54,517 bases of DNA, taken from an uncultured Oscillospiraceae bacterium (GTDB lineage: Bacteria; Bacillota; Clostridia; Oscillospirales; Ruminococcaceae). Of this stretch, positions 41,710 through 50,843 are shown in pieces. The notes beneath the pieces were generated by a model, which ran no database searches, was not told the origin of the DNA, and worked only from the letters and a program-made list of their open reading frames with translations. A program made the translations under genes and the position numbers. Each line of letters begins with the position of its first letter. Position 1 is the stretch's first letter. The stretch spans positions 1-54,517 of the forward strand of contig CAJTZM010000014.1 of the NCBI GenBank assembly GCA_910583935.1, in the 5' to 3' direction.

Positions 41710-42336
41710 TTGTTTAAGCCCTATGAAACGGTAGCCGATTTCGCCAGCGATGAGTTTATAGAACGAAAATCCCGGTTTATCGGGCAGATCGCGCCGGTAA
41801 CCGACGAAGCGCAGGCGCTGGATTTTCTTGCGGGCGTTCGGGCCAGGCACCGGGAGGCCGCTCATCACGTCTACGCATACATATTGCGCGAAAGCGGCGT
41901 AAAGCGCATGAGCGACGATGGTGAGCCCCAGGGGACCGGCGGCGTCCCGGTGCTGGAGGTGCTGGAGCGGGAGGGCCTGACCGATGTGGCGGTAGTGGTG
42001 ACCCGCTATTTCGGAGGGATCCTACTGGGAACCGGCGGCCTGGCGCGTGCCTATTCCCACGGGGCCAAGCTGGCGGTAGACGCGGCTGTACGGCGGAAAA
42101 TGATCCTTTGCGCCGTGCTGGAAGCGGATTTCGGCTATGATTGGTATGGGAAGATCAGCCACCTGCTGCCGCAGCACAACGCGCGGGTACTGGAATCGGA
42201 CTTTGGCGCGACGGTCCGGCTGCGGCTTTTGCTGGACGCAAAAAAGGTCCCGGCCTTTAGGCGGGACCTGACCGAGCTGACCGCCGCGGCGGTGCAGGCA
42301 AGGGTAGTAGAGGAAATCTGCACGGACCTATCCTGA
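41710..42336 (+). CDS. yigZ: YigZ/IMPACT-family protein (TTG start)
   Basis: A 208-residue protein of the YigZ/IMPACT family, with the signature HVYAYILRESGVKRMSDDGEPQGTGG and VVVTRYFGGILLGTGGL. The eukaryotic IMPACT binds the translation factor GCN1; bacterial function is not settled. The start is TTG at 41710 after AGAGGTG. An ATG farther upstream (41434) lies within rpmE in another frame and is excluded. GC-rich C-terminal DUF1949-like region follows. Confidence 0.92.
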   Translation: MFKPYETVADFASDEFIERKSRFIGQIAPVTDEAQALDFLAGVRARHREAAHHVYAYILRESGVKRMSDDGEPQGTGGVPVLEVLEREGLTDVAVVVTRYFGGILLGTGGLARAYSHGAKLAVDAAVRRKMILCAVLEADFGYDWYGKISHLLPQHNARVLESDFGATVRLRLLLDAKKVPAFRRDLTELTAAAVQARVVEEICTDLS

Positions 42337-42361
42337 TTTTGCCGGTGGAAAATGGGCCGCT

Positions 42362-43093
42362 TCAGCCGTATTTTCGCCCGGTGCCATAAACGGCCAGGAG
42401 GAAAGCGGCCAAAAACAAAAGCAGCAGGGGCTTTTCCAGCGGCTGCCATTGGGCGGCGCCGCCAAAGCGGACGGCGATCAGGCAAAAAAGCGGGTACAAA
42501 ACGGCGGCGGATAAGGCGGCGGTCTTGATGGCTGTGCAGATGGGCCGCCAGTTTCCGTTGTGGAAAGAAAGCCCCGGCATATGCAGCCGCAGAAAGCCCT
42601 GGGAGACAAAATGGATTTTGTTTGTGTCGTAGTACCCGGGCAGAAGCTCCCTGGCGAAAAAGCAAAACCATCCGCCCAAAAGCAAAAAGGCGGCCGCCGC
42701 GGGGAGAACCGCTTTGCCCAACGCGCCCCAGGAGATTCCCAGCCGGCGCAGCAGAAAAAGCTCGGCGGCCGCGGCTGCCAGGCACAGACAGAAGGCCGCG
42801 GTCCAGCCTCTTCTGCGCTGCCGCAGAACGGTGAGAACGGAGGAGCTGCCCGCATCCGGAGCTGGGGCGGCGGTCTCCCGCTCCCCGCGTAAAAGCTCCG
42901 GCACGGTGACGCCGAACAGCTCGGCCAAGGGCAGCAACAGCCCGATGTTGGGGGTGCTGGCGCCTCGTTCCCATTTGCTGACAGCCTTATCCGAGACGAA
43001 CAGCTTTTCCGCCAGCTCCTTTTGGGTGATCCCCTTTTCTTTGCGAAGCGCGGTTAAAAAAGTGCCGAATTTTTGATTGTCAATTTGCTCCAT
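42362..43093 (-). CDS. XRE-family regulator with membrane C-terminus
   Basis: A 243-residue protein with an N-terminal helix-turn-helix (about 8-62, ALRKEKGITQKELAEKLFVSDKAVSKWERG) and then four likely membrane helices. The pattern is common in Firmicutes and suggests a sensor at the membrane that binds DNA. AAGGAGGG lies 12 bases before the ATG. It is divergent to dgt, which could share control; the target is unknown. Confidence 0.85.
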   Translation of the reverse strand: MEQIDNQKFGTFLTALRKEKGITQKELAEKLFVSDKAVSKWERGASTPNIGLLLPLAELFGVTVPELLRGERETAAPAPDAGSSSVLTVLRQRRRGWTAAFCLCLAAAAAELFLLRRLGISWGALGKAVLPAAAAFLLLGGWFCFFARELLPGYYDTNKIHFVSQGFLRLHMPGLSFHNGNWRPICTAIKTAALSAAVLYPLFCLIAVRFGGAAQWQPLEKPLLLLFLAAFLLAVYGTGRKYG

Positions 43094-43291
43094 ACAAAAA
43101 CGATCCCTCCTTTTTTCACAAGGATAGCATGGCTTTGGAAAAAGCGCAATCGACTGTTGGTAGAATGGCGGCGGGGAGCGAAAAAGGAGGGCGTTTTTTT
43201 AAGAAAGAAAAATTTTTTGGGGGAAAAGCAGGTTTTTCGGATTTTATTTCGTACTATATCTATAGAAGCTTGTCCGAAAAGGGAGGATTCC

Positions 43292-44296
43292 ATGACCATT
43301 CGAGAACAGATCCAGCAGCAGGAAAAGGAATCCCTTTCCCCGCAGGCGGTTTATTCCCAATCCACCAGGGGGAGGGAGAAGCCGGAGGAGGAGGATTTGA
43401 TCCGAACGCCGTTTCAGCGGGACCGGGACCGGATTATCCATTGCGGGTCCTTTCGGCGGCTGATGCACAAAACCCAGGTGTTTTTCAGTCCCCAGGACGA
43501 CCACTGCCGGACCCGGCTGACCCACACGCTGGAGGTGGCGCAGATTGCCCGGACCATTGCCCGGGCGTTGCGCTTAAACGAGGATCTGACCGAGGCCATT
43601 GCCTTAGGGCACGATTTGGGACACACCCCCTTCGGCCATGCGGGGGAGCGTGCCTTAAACGAGGTATGTCCCCAGGGATACCGCCATTACCAGCAGAGCG
43701 TGCGGGTGGTGGAAACGCTGGAAAAGGGCGGGCAGGGGCTCAATCTGTGCTGGGAGGTGCGGGATGGGATCCGCTGCCACACCGCCGGCCCGGAGGCGGC
43801 GACGCTGGAGGGAAGGCTGGTCCGCTTTTCGGATAAAATTGCCTATATGAATCACGATGTGGACGACGCAGTCCGGTCCGGCGTGATGACCGAGGAGGAC
43901 CTTCCCTGGGAGGTTAAATGGCTGCTGGGACGAAAAAAAAGCCAGCGCATCACGGCTCTGGTGGGTTCGGTCATTGAAAACAGCAAAGAGACCATCGCCA
44001 TGGACCCGGAGATCCACCGTGTGTTTTTGCAGCTGCAGCAGTTTTTGTTTGAGACGGTCTATACCCATCCGCTGGTGAAAAATGAGGAGGAGAAGGCCCA
44101 AAAGGTGATCAAAAGTCTGTATGAATATTTTATTGGCCACGGGGATAAACTTCCATCAGAGTACCGCGCCATAAGGGAGCGGGAGGGGATCCATACGGCG
44201 GTATGCGACTATATTTCCGGTATGAGCGACCGGTTTGCCGTTGGGCTGTATACCGAGCTGTTCATCCCCAAAGGCTGGCAGGGCGCCGGCAGCTGA
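43292..44296 (+). CDS. dgt: dGTPase-like HD-domain triphosphohydrolase
   Basis: A 334-residue HD hydrolase likely splitting dNTPs to nucleoside and triphosphate. HCGSFRRLMHKTQVF, TRLTHTLEVAQIARTIA and LGHDLGHTPFGHAGE carry the metal ligands. GGGAGGA precedes the ATG at 43292; the earlier open frame is noncoding. It stands directly before dnaG, the standard clostridial order dgt-dnaG-rpoD. Confidence 0.93.
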   Translation: MTIREQIQQQEKESLSPQAVYSQSTRGREKPEEEDLIRTPFQRDRDRIIHCGSFRRLMHKTQVFFSPQDDHCRTRLTHTLEVAQIARTIARALRLNEDLTEAIALGHDLGHTPFGHAGERALNEVCPQGYRHYQQSVRVVETLEKGGQGLNLCWEVRDGIRCHTAGPEAATLEGRLVRFSDKIAYMNHDVDDAVRSGVMTEEDLPWEVKWLLGRKKSQRITALVGSVIENSKETIAMDPEIHRVFLQLQQFLFETVYTHPLVKNEEEKAQKVIKSLYEYFIGHGDKLPSEYRAIREREGIHTAVCDYISGMSDRFAVGLYTELFIPKGWQGAGS

Positions 44297-44346
44297 TGGG
44301 AGGGAAAACGCGCAGAAGCGGCTGACGCAAAGGGGGAATGGTCCGG

Positions 44347-46101
44347 ATGCTGAGCGAGCAGTTTATTTTGGAGCTGAAGGCGCGCAGCGATATTGAACAG
44401 ATCATAGGCGCCTATGTCAATGTGAAGCGGCGGGGGCGGAATCTGGTGGGCTTATGCCCGTTTCACTCGGAAAAAACGCCGTCCTTTACCGTATACCCGG
44501 ACAGCCAGTCCTTTTACTGCTTTGGCTGCGGGGCCGGCGGCGATGTGGTCACCTTTGTGCGCCGGATTGAAAACCTTGACTACATTGAGGCGGTAAAGCT
44601 TTTGGCCCAGCGGGCGGGCATCCCCATGCCGGAAGACGGCTATGACGACAGCTTTGCAAGACTTAAGACCCGCATTTTGGAGATCAACCGGGAAACCGCC
44701 CGGTTTTACCACGCACACCTGATTTCGCCTGCGGGGAAAAAGGGGCTGGACTATCTGCGGGAGCGGGGCCTTTCGGATAAAACCATCCGCCGTTTTGGCC
44801 TGGGATACGCGCCGGAGGATTGGGACGCGGCAATCCGGCATTTGCGGGAAAAGGGGTTTCGCTTAGAGGAGCTGGCGGCCGCCGCTGTGGCGGTCAAAAG
44901 CGCCCGGGGCAGCTACTACGATCAGTTTCGAGGGCGGGTGATCTTCCCGATCATCGACATTCGAGGAAACGTGGTGGCCTTTGGCGGCCGGCTTCTGGAC
45001 GGCAGGGGGCCCAAGTATCTGAACTCGCCGGACACGCCGGTTTTTAAAAAGAGCCGCAATCTGTTCGCCCTCAACTTCGCCAAATCGTCCAAAGAGCCTG
45101 CCTTGATTCTGGCGGAGGGGTATATGGACGTGGTGGCGCTGCATCAGGCGGGCTTTGTCAACGCGGTGGCCACGCTGGGAACCTCGTTGACCACCGAGCA
45201 GGCGAGGATGATCTGCCAGTATGCCCAGGAGGTGGTCGTGGCCTACGACGCCGACGGTGCGGGCCAGAAGGCGACCAACCGGGCGATTAACCTGTTTGGG
45301 GAGATCGGCGGGCGGGTTCGGGTTTTAAAGGTGCACGACGCCAAGGATCCGGACGAGTTTATCAAAAAATTCGGCGCCGCCCGCTTTCGCCTGCTTTTGG
45401 AGGGCGCCGGCAGCGCGATGGATTTTGCAATCGGCCGGCTGCGGCAGAAATACGATCTGGAAAGCGCGGACGGCAAGGTAGCTTTTTTAAAGGAATTCGC
45501 CCGGTTCATGGCCGATATCCGAAATCCTATTGAGCGGGACGTTTATGTGACCAGGACGGCGGAGGAGCTGCGGGTTTCGAAGGAGCCGTTAACGGCACAG
45601 ATAGATTATATCATCCGGCAGCGGGCGAAAAATGCCGAGAAGAAACAGGCCGGGGATCTGACCGTCTTCGCATCCGACCCCAAGAGGGGGCGGGACCCGC
45701 AGCGGGAGGCGCATCTGAAAGAGGCACTGGCTGAGGAGCGCCTAATCGGCATTTTGTTAAAAAACCCGGATTATCACCGCTTTATTTTAGAACGGATTCG
45801 CCCGGAGGATTTTCTGACCGACTTTAATCGGGAAATTTTTCAGGTGATCTGCCAGCGGCTGGAGCAAAACCGCCCGATTGAGCTGATTGCGCTGTCGGAA
45901 CAGCTGGACGAGCGGCAGATGGGAAAGGTGGCGGGGATTCTGGCGGACGCCGTTTCCTCTAAGGCGACCCAGAAGGAAACGCTCGATTACATCGACGCTG
46001 TATTGGCCGGAAGGAGAAAAAAAACGCCCGAAGAGCTCAAGCAGATGGGCCGGGAGGAGCTGGAGGAATACGTGGCGGATCTGGCGGCAAAGAAAAAGTG
46101 A
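44347..46101 (+). CDS. dnaG: DNA primase
   Basis: Makes RNA primers for replication. The CHC2 zinc finger (CPFHSEKTPSF, YCFGCGAGGD) lies near 38-64, the catalytic TOPRIM core has EGYMDVVALHQAG and YDADGAGQKA, and a C-terminal helicase-binding region follows. The length is 584 residues. ATG 44347 is preferred, 10 bases after AAAGGGGG; the ATG at 44338 is one base from it. It lies 50 bases after dgt. Confidence 0.97.
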   Translation: MLSEQFILELKARSDIEQIIGAYVNVKRRGRNLVGLCPFHSEKTPSFTVYPDSQSFYCFGCGAGGDVVTFVRRIENLDYIEAVKLLAQRAGIPMPEDGYDDSFARLKTRILEINRETARFYHAHLISPAGKKGLDYLRERGLSDKTIRRFGLGYAPEDWDAAIRHLREKGFRLEELAAAAVAVKSARGSYYDQFRGRVIFPIIDIRGNVVAFGGRLLDGRGPKYLNSPDTPVFKKSRNLFALNFAKSSKEPALILAEGYMDVVALHQAGFVNAVATLGTSLTTEQARMICQYAQEVVVAYDADGAGQKATNRAINLFGEIGGRVRVLKVHDAKDPDEFIKKFGAARFRLLLEGAGSAMDFAIGRLRQKYDLESADGKVAFLKEFARFMADIRNPIERDVYVTRTAEELRVSKEPLTAQIDYIIRQRAKNAEKKQAGDLTVFASDPKRGRDPQREAHLKEALAEERLIGILLKNPDYHRFILERIRPEDFLTDFNREIFQVICQRLEQNRPIELIALSEQLDERQMGKVAGILADAVSSKATQKETLDYIDAVLAGRRKKTPEELKQMGREELEEYVADLAAKKK

Positions 46102-46280
46102 TTCTGCCGCCTGACGAAGAAGAGCCGACGCTGTTTTTTTAAAAGACGGCGCTGCGAAAAAAGAATGCCGGCGCTTTTGAATGGTTAAAGGTGGCCTGGT
46201 TGAGGATAGACGGTTCGCTGGCTTCGCGGGGCGGACAAGGGGAAAATTTTTCTGCGGGGAGAAATAGGAGAGCAAAAAAT

Positions 46281-47369
46281 ATGGCAGCACAGGACAAAAA
46301 ATCGGTCATCAAGGATTTGATCGAATTGGGGAAGTCCAAAGGAAAACTGACGACCAAGGAGATTACCGACGCGTTGGAGGAGCTGGATTTCGACGTAGAA
46401 AAGGTAGATAAGCTGTATGATACGCTGGACGGATTAAATATCGAAATTATCGAGGATCTGGAGCCGGATATCGACCTGGATCTCACCTCGATTCCAACGA
46501 CGGCCGCCTCGGAGGAGGAGGCGCCCCCGGCGGAGGGGGTAAACATCGACGACCCGGTTAAGGTCTACCTAAAGGAGATTGGCCGGGTGCCGCTGCTAAG
46601 CTCGGAAGAGGAGGTGGATCTGGCCCAGCGGATGGCCCAGGGGGACGATTACGCCAAAAAGCGCCTGTCCGAGGCCAACCTGCGCTTGGTGGTCAGCATT
46701 GCCAAGCGGTATGTGGGCCGGGGGATGCAGTTTTTGGACCTGATCCAGGAGGGGAATTTAGGTCTTATTAAAGCGGTGGAAAAGTTTGATCATACCAAGG
46801 GCTTTAAATTTTCCACCTACGCCACCTGGTGGATCCGGCAGGCGATTACCCGCGCCATTGCGGACCAGGCCCGGACCATCCGCATTCCGGTGCACATGGT
46901 GGAGACGATCAACAAGGTGAAAAAGGTTTCCAATCAGCTGCTGCACAAAAACGGGCATGAGCCGACGGCGGAGGAAATCTCCAAGGAGCTGGATATGCCG
47001 GTGGAAAAGGTGCGGGAAATTATGCGGGTCGCCCAGGAGCCGGTGAGCCTGGAGACGCCCATTGGTGAGGAGGAGGACAGCCACCTGGGGGATTTTATCC
47101 CGGATGACGACGCGCCTGCACCGGCGGAGGCGGCCTCTCACACGCTGTTAAAAGAGCAGCTGAGCGACGTCTTGCAGACTCTGACCCCCCGGGAGGAGAA
47201 GGTCCTGCGGCTGCGGTTTGGCCTGGAGGACGGCCGGAGCCGCACGCTGGAAGAGGTGGGAAAAGAATTTAACGTTACCCGCGAGCGGATCCGGCAGATT
47301 GAGGCCAAGGCGCTGCGGAAGCTGCGCCATCCTAGCCGCAGCAAAAAGCTGAAGGATTTTTTGGATTAA
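46281..47369 (+). CDS. rpoD: Primary sigma factor
   Basis: The housekeeping sigma-70 factor (SigA). The 362 residues show region 1.2 (DDPVKVYLKEIGRVPLL), region 2 (RGMQFLDLIQEGNLGLIKAVEKFD and FSTYATWWIRQAI), region 3 and region 4.2 (EVGKEFNVTRERIRQIEAKAL). The 180-base gap after dnaG shows no clear terminator, so dgt-dnaG-rpoD is probably one operon. AGGAG precedes the ATG at 46281. Confidence 0.98.
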   Translation: MAAQDKKSVIKDLIELGKSKGKLTTKEITDALEELDFDVEKVDKLYDTLDGLNIEIIEDLEPDIDLDLTSIPTTAASEEEAPPAEGVNIDDPVKVYLKEIGRVPLLSSEEEVDLAQRMAQGDDYAKKRLSEANLRLVVSIAKRYVGRGMQFLDLIQEGNLGLIKAVEKFDHTKGFKFSTYATWWIRQAITRAIADQARTIRIPVHMVETINKVKKVSNQLLHKNGHEPTAEEISKELDMPVEKVREIMRVAQEPVSLETPIGEEEDSHLGDFIPDDDAPAPAEAASHTLLKEQLSDVLQTLTPREEKVLRLRFGLEDGRSRTLEEVGKEFNVTRERIRQIEAKALRKLRHPSRSKKLKDFLD

Positions 47370-47720
47370 GACAAGGCCGCCGCGCTTATAAAGTGCCCAA
47401 ATCCGCAGGCGGCGGACGGTACCCGGGCGGCGCCACAGTGCTGGCAGGAGGAACGGTCCGCCGTCCGAAAATCCCGCCGGATTTTTTGGACGACGCGTCT
47501 GTTTCGCGAGGGCTTCTGCGCTGACCGGCGCAGCGGCTGGCCAAATCCGGCCAAACAGATGGATAAAAAAACGGAAGAGAAGCCCCCTTTACAGAGTATG
47601 ATAGGCGATTCAAAGGGCTGATACATATTTTCCCGCCGGCGCGCAAAAAGGGACGGGGCAGCGATCCTGGCAGTCTGGATGGCCCGGTGCGTCACAGCAG
47701 AAGAAAGGAGCAGCGAAAAA
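47370..47720 (+). other. Gene-free gap after rpoD with a possible terminator
   Basis: About 350 bases without a credible protein. At 47463-47491 GTCC-AAAATCC pairs with GGATTTT-GGAC, with a bulge and a T-run, a possible rpoD terminator. TATGAT near 47598 could be a -10 box without a clear -35. A 109-codon frame on the minus strand has no ribosome site. Confidence 0.45.
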
Positions 47721-48680
47721 ATGAGGATTGTAATTTTAGACGGCTTTGCGGCAAATCCCGGGGATTTGAGCTGGAAGGGGCTGGAGCGGTTCGGCGAGGT
47801 GGTTTGTTATCCCCGGACGGCGCCGGAAAAGGTCCAAAAACGGGCCGAAGGCGCCCAGGTGCTGTTGACCAATAAAACGGTGTTGGACCGCGGGACGATT
47901 GAGGGGCTTCCCCAGCTGAAGATGATCGGCGTTTTGGCCACCGGCTACAACATTGTGGATATTGACGCGGCCAGAGAGCGGGGCATACCTGTTTGCAACG
48001 TTCCGGCCTACAGCACCGATTCGGTGGCGCAGCTGATCTTCAGCTTTATTTTGCAGCATGCAAACCATGTGTACGAGCACACCTGCAGCGTCCAGAGAGG
48101 CGACTGGGTGCGAAGCCGGGACTTTTCCTACATGATTGCGCCCCAGACCGAGCTGGCGGGCAAAACCATCGGCTTTGTGGGCTTTGGCCATGTGGCCCAA
48201 AAAACGGCGGACATCGCCGCGGCCTTTGGGATGCGGGTCATCGCCTATTCCCGCACCATGAAGGGACAGCAGGACCGCAAAAATTTTCAATGGGTCGGCT
48301 TGAAGGAGCTTTGCGCCCAGGCGGATTATGTAAGCGTTAACTGTCCGCTGACCCCTCAGACCCAGGGGCTTATCAACCGGGATTTTCTGGCGGAGATGAA
48401 GCCGACCGCCATGTTGATCAATACGTCCCGGGGCCCGGTGGTCGCAGAGCAGGATCTGGCCGGTGCGCTTAACCAGGGGATCATCGCGGCGGCGGCAGTG
48501 GATGTGCTTTCCACCGAGCCGCCCAAGGCGGATAATCCGCTGCTGCGGGCCAGAAACATCTATTTTACCCCGCATGTGGGCTGGGCGACCAAGGAGGCCC
48601 GCGCCCGTCTTTTGCAGATTACCGAGGAAAATCTGGAGGCATTTGTCAAGGGATGCCCCCAAAACGTGGTGAATCCATAA
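47721..48680 (+). CDS. D-2-hydroxyacid dehydrogenase
   Basis: An NAD-dependent oxidoreductase, of the hydroxypyruvate reductase/glycerate dehydrogenase group by general likeness. The 319-residue protein has VGFGHVAQKTADIAAAFG (nucleotide binding), NTSRGPVV with the catalytic Arg, and HVGWATKEARAR with the catalytic His. AAAGGAG precedes the ATG. The substrate is not decidable. Confidence 0.9.
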   Translation: MRIVILDGFAANPGDLSWKGLERFGEVVCYPRTAPEKVQKRAEGAQVLLTNKTVLDRGTIEGLPQLKMIGVLATGYNIVDIDAARERGIPVCNVPAYSTDSVAQLIFSFILQHANHVYEHTCSVQRGDWVRSRDFSYMIAPQTELAGKTIGFVGFGHVAQKTADIAAAFGMRVIAYSRTMKGQQDRKNFQWVGLKELCAQADYVSVNCPLTPQTQGLINRDFLAEMKPTAMLINTSRGPVVAEQDLAGALNQGIIAAAAVDVLSTEPPKADNPLLRARNIYFTPHVGWATKEARARLLQITEENLEAFVKGCPQNVVNP

Positions 48681-48749
48681 AAAGAGAGAAAGGGGCGGTC
48701 CACTCCTAAAAATGCCCTCTGAAGGCGTCTGCGGCTTTATCAGAAACGG

Positions 48750-49075
48750 CGGACAAGGGGAAGCCGCGTTTTATAAAAATGCAGGAGGTGCCGTTACAGG
48801 CGAAGCCATTATAACCGACGAGGTGCGGCAAAAAAATCCTGGAGGCGTTCGCGCCTTTAACGGTGGATATGGAAACCGCTGCTATTGCCTATGTGTGCTA
48901 TGGAAACCGCGTTCCGTTTCTTGCCATTCGATGTGTAACCGATACCGCTTCCCACAGCGGAAGCGAAAACTTTGAAAAGACTGCGCGAAGGCCTCTGCGC
49001 TCGCAAAGGATGTGACAAAGACTTTGCTGCAGGAGCTTGCCAGCCGGCCCCCAGAACGCTTCCCCCAGCAAGGCT
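48750..49075 (+). pseudogene. Decayed MTA/SAH nucleosidase C-terminal half
   Basis: No single frame is open, but three successive frames read GEAIITDEVRQ, then ILEAFAPLTVDMETAAIAYV and CYGNRVPFLAIRCVTDTA, then ASALAKDVTKTLLQELAS. Together this is the second half of a 5'-methylthioadenosine/S-adenosylhomocysteine nucleosidase. One shift is at the run of seven A at about 48830, a second near 48988. The first half is missing. It is a remnant, probably not translated. Confidence 0.75.
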
Positions 49076-49096
49076 TGGCGGGCCTTAAAATAAAAT

Positions 49097-49129
49097 GGGC
49101 AGGACAAACCGCCGCGGTTTGTCCTGCCC
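49097..49129 (-). terminator. Terminator of the GNAT gene
   Basis: A perfect 14-pair stem (49097-49110 with 49116-49129), on the minus strand followed by an ATTTTATTTT run. Confidence 0.85.
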
Positions 49130-49169
49130 TTGTCCTTTGCACGAATCCTTCTGCCTTTTGCCGTCCGCG

Positions 49170-49691
49170 TTACAGAGACCGCCTGACCGAAAAGAGAAAG
49201 TGGGGCATATCGACGCCCCGATAGTGCCTGACGGCGGAATCGACAATCTCCATCCCGTTTCGTCTGGCCACCCTCTGGGAGGCAAGGTTGGTATCCCGGA
49301 TGATCGAGAAAACCGCCTCCGCCTTAAGGGTCTGGAACGCGTAGGCTTTGCAGGCCTGGGCGGCCTCGGCGGCATAGCCCTGATGCCAGAACGCCTTTTG
49401 AAACAGATAGCCGATTTCCAGCACCTGCCTGTCCTTCCAATCCTGCATGGTCAGACCGCATTGGCCGATCATTTCGCCCGTTTCCTTTAAAACTGCCGCC
49501 CACAGGCCGAAGCCAAGGGATTCGTAGCGAATGCGCTGCTTTTGCAGCCATGCCTGCGTTTGCGCCTGGTCAAAAGCGCCCTCATAGGCATACATTACCT
49601 GGTCGTCCTGCAAAATTCTGCACAGGGCGGGGTAATCCTCCCAGGTCATTTCCCGCAGAACCAGCCGCGGGGTTTCCAGTTGAAAAGACAT
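49170..49691 (-). CDS. RimJ/RimL-type GNAT acetyltransferase
   Basis: A 173-residue acetyl-CoA-dependent transferase. TPRLVLREMTWEDYPAL is the RimL-type opening, and GYLFQKAFWHQGYAAEAAQA with RDTNLASQRVARRNGM is the acetyl-CoA part. The substrate may be a protein N-terminus or small molecule. GGAGGTG precedes the ATG at 49691; upstream open sequence is unsupported. Confidence 0.9.
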   Translation of the reverse strand: MSFQLETPRLVLREMTWEDYPALCRILQDDQVMYAYEGAFDQAQTQAWLQKQRIRYESLGFGLWAAVLKETGEMIGQCGLTMQDWKDRQVLEIGYLFQKAFWHQGYAAEAAQACKAYAFQTLKAEAVFSIIRDTNLASQRVARRNGMEIVDSAVRHYRGVDMPHFLFSVRRSL

Positions 49692-49774
49692 AGCGCACCT
49701 CCGAAAAAAGCGGCCGGCTCTGTGGGAACGAGCTGTCCGCACCCAAGCGTCAGGCCGACCGGCGCATCCTTTGG

Positions 49775-50632
49775 TTAGATAAACTGCTGCTGGTAGAAAA
49801 ACAGGCCGATGGTATCCGGACCCGCATGGGTGCACATAGTCCCCCGCATCTGCCGGGCAAAAACCGAGGTATCCGGCGCTGCGCGCAGAATCGCCTCCTC
49901 CAGCGCCTTGGCCTTGGCCGGACAGTTGGAATGGGAGATAAACACATCCGAGCCGGGGAAGGCGTTTTTCTGAAAAAGAGAGACCAGCCTGGCAATCCCC
50001 TTCTGAAAGCCAAAGGCATTGGAATGGTTATACGCCATGCCGTTTCTTACGCCGATGATGGGCTTGATGCTCATTTTGTTAATGAGCCCTCCTTTGATGG
50101 AGGAAATCCGCCCGCCCTTAATCAAAAACCCGATATCCTCTACCAGATAATAAGCGCCGATGTGCAGCGTATCCGCGACCAGCTGGGTTACGATTTCTGC
50201 GGCGGGCCGGCCCTCATCCCGCATTTTTGCGGCGTGAAAGGCCAGTATGGAGATGGCGAAGGAGGTGCTGGCCGAATCCACCACATGAATCCGGCAGCTT
50301 TTGTTTTCCTCCTCGAACAGCTCTCTGGCCAACACGGCGCTTTGATGGGTGCCGGACGCCTTGGAGGACATGGTAATGACGATAATGTGCTCCCGGTCGG
50401 AAAATTGGCGGTAGCAGTCTAAAAAAGCCTGGGGACTGGGTTGGGCGGATTTGGGAACCTGGGGCGCGACCTTGAGGTAATCGCAGTATTTGACCGAATC
50501 AAAGCGCTCGTCGTCCAAAACGGTGCGTCCCTCAATCTGCAGGCTCAGCGGGACAACGGTAATCTCATAGGTTTCACAGTAATCTGCGGAAAGATCAGAG
50601 CCGGAATCCACCAAAATTTTTATGTTGTTCAT
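49775..50632 (-). CDS. DegV family fatty-acid-binding protein
   Basis: A 285-residue protein of the DegV/FakB family, which presents fatty acids to the kinase FakA. NNIKILVDSGSDLS at the start, ITMSSKASGTHQSA (ligand-binding Ser/Thr) and GRISSIKGGLINKMSIKPII are typical. The start at 50632 follows a weak GGGGG site. FakA is not in the window. Confidence 0.92.
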   Translation of the reverse strand: MNNIKILVDSGSDLSADYCETYEITVVPLSLQIEGRTVLDDERFDSVKYCDYLKVAPQVPKSAQPSPQAFLDCYRQFSDREHIIVITMSSKASGTHQSAVLARELFEEENKSCRIHVVDSASTSFAISILAFHAAKMRDEGRPAAEIVTQLVADTLHIGAYYLVEDIGFLIKGGRISSIKGGLINKMSIKPIIGVRNGMAYNHSNAFGFQKGIARLVSLFQKNAFPGSDVFISHSNCPAKAKALEEAILRAAPDTSVFARQMRGTMCTHAGPDTIGLFFYQQQFI

Positions 50633-50678
50633 AGCCGAAACCCCCGTAATATAGTATTTAAAACGATATAGTAAACTT

Positions 50679-50706
50679 ATCATACCATATTTTGAGGATT
50701 TTACAA
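50679..50706 (-). promoter_or_regulatory. SigA-type promoter of the DegV gene
   Basis: On the minus strand TTGTAA, 16 bases, TGG-TATGAT. Two ACTATAT repeats lie in the short leader near 50645-50670. Confidence 0.6.
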
Positions 50707-50843
50707 TACTTTTTGCGTTTTTCCCTATATTTCCTTGGCAGATATCCGAATTTTTCAGTTTGGCACGTCCGCCGGAAGGCTTTTTGAACGCGAAGTTCGA
50801 CCGGCGCATAAAATGGAGTGTATTCTGAAGAGGGGGGAAACCG

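Noticed and set aside
47366..47695. 109-codon frame on the minus strand after rpoD
   Set aside because: No ribosome site and low-complexity, Arg/Ser-rich content.
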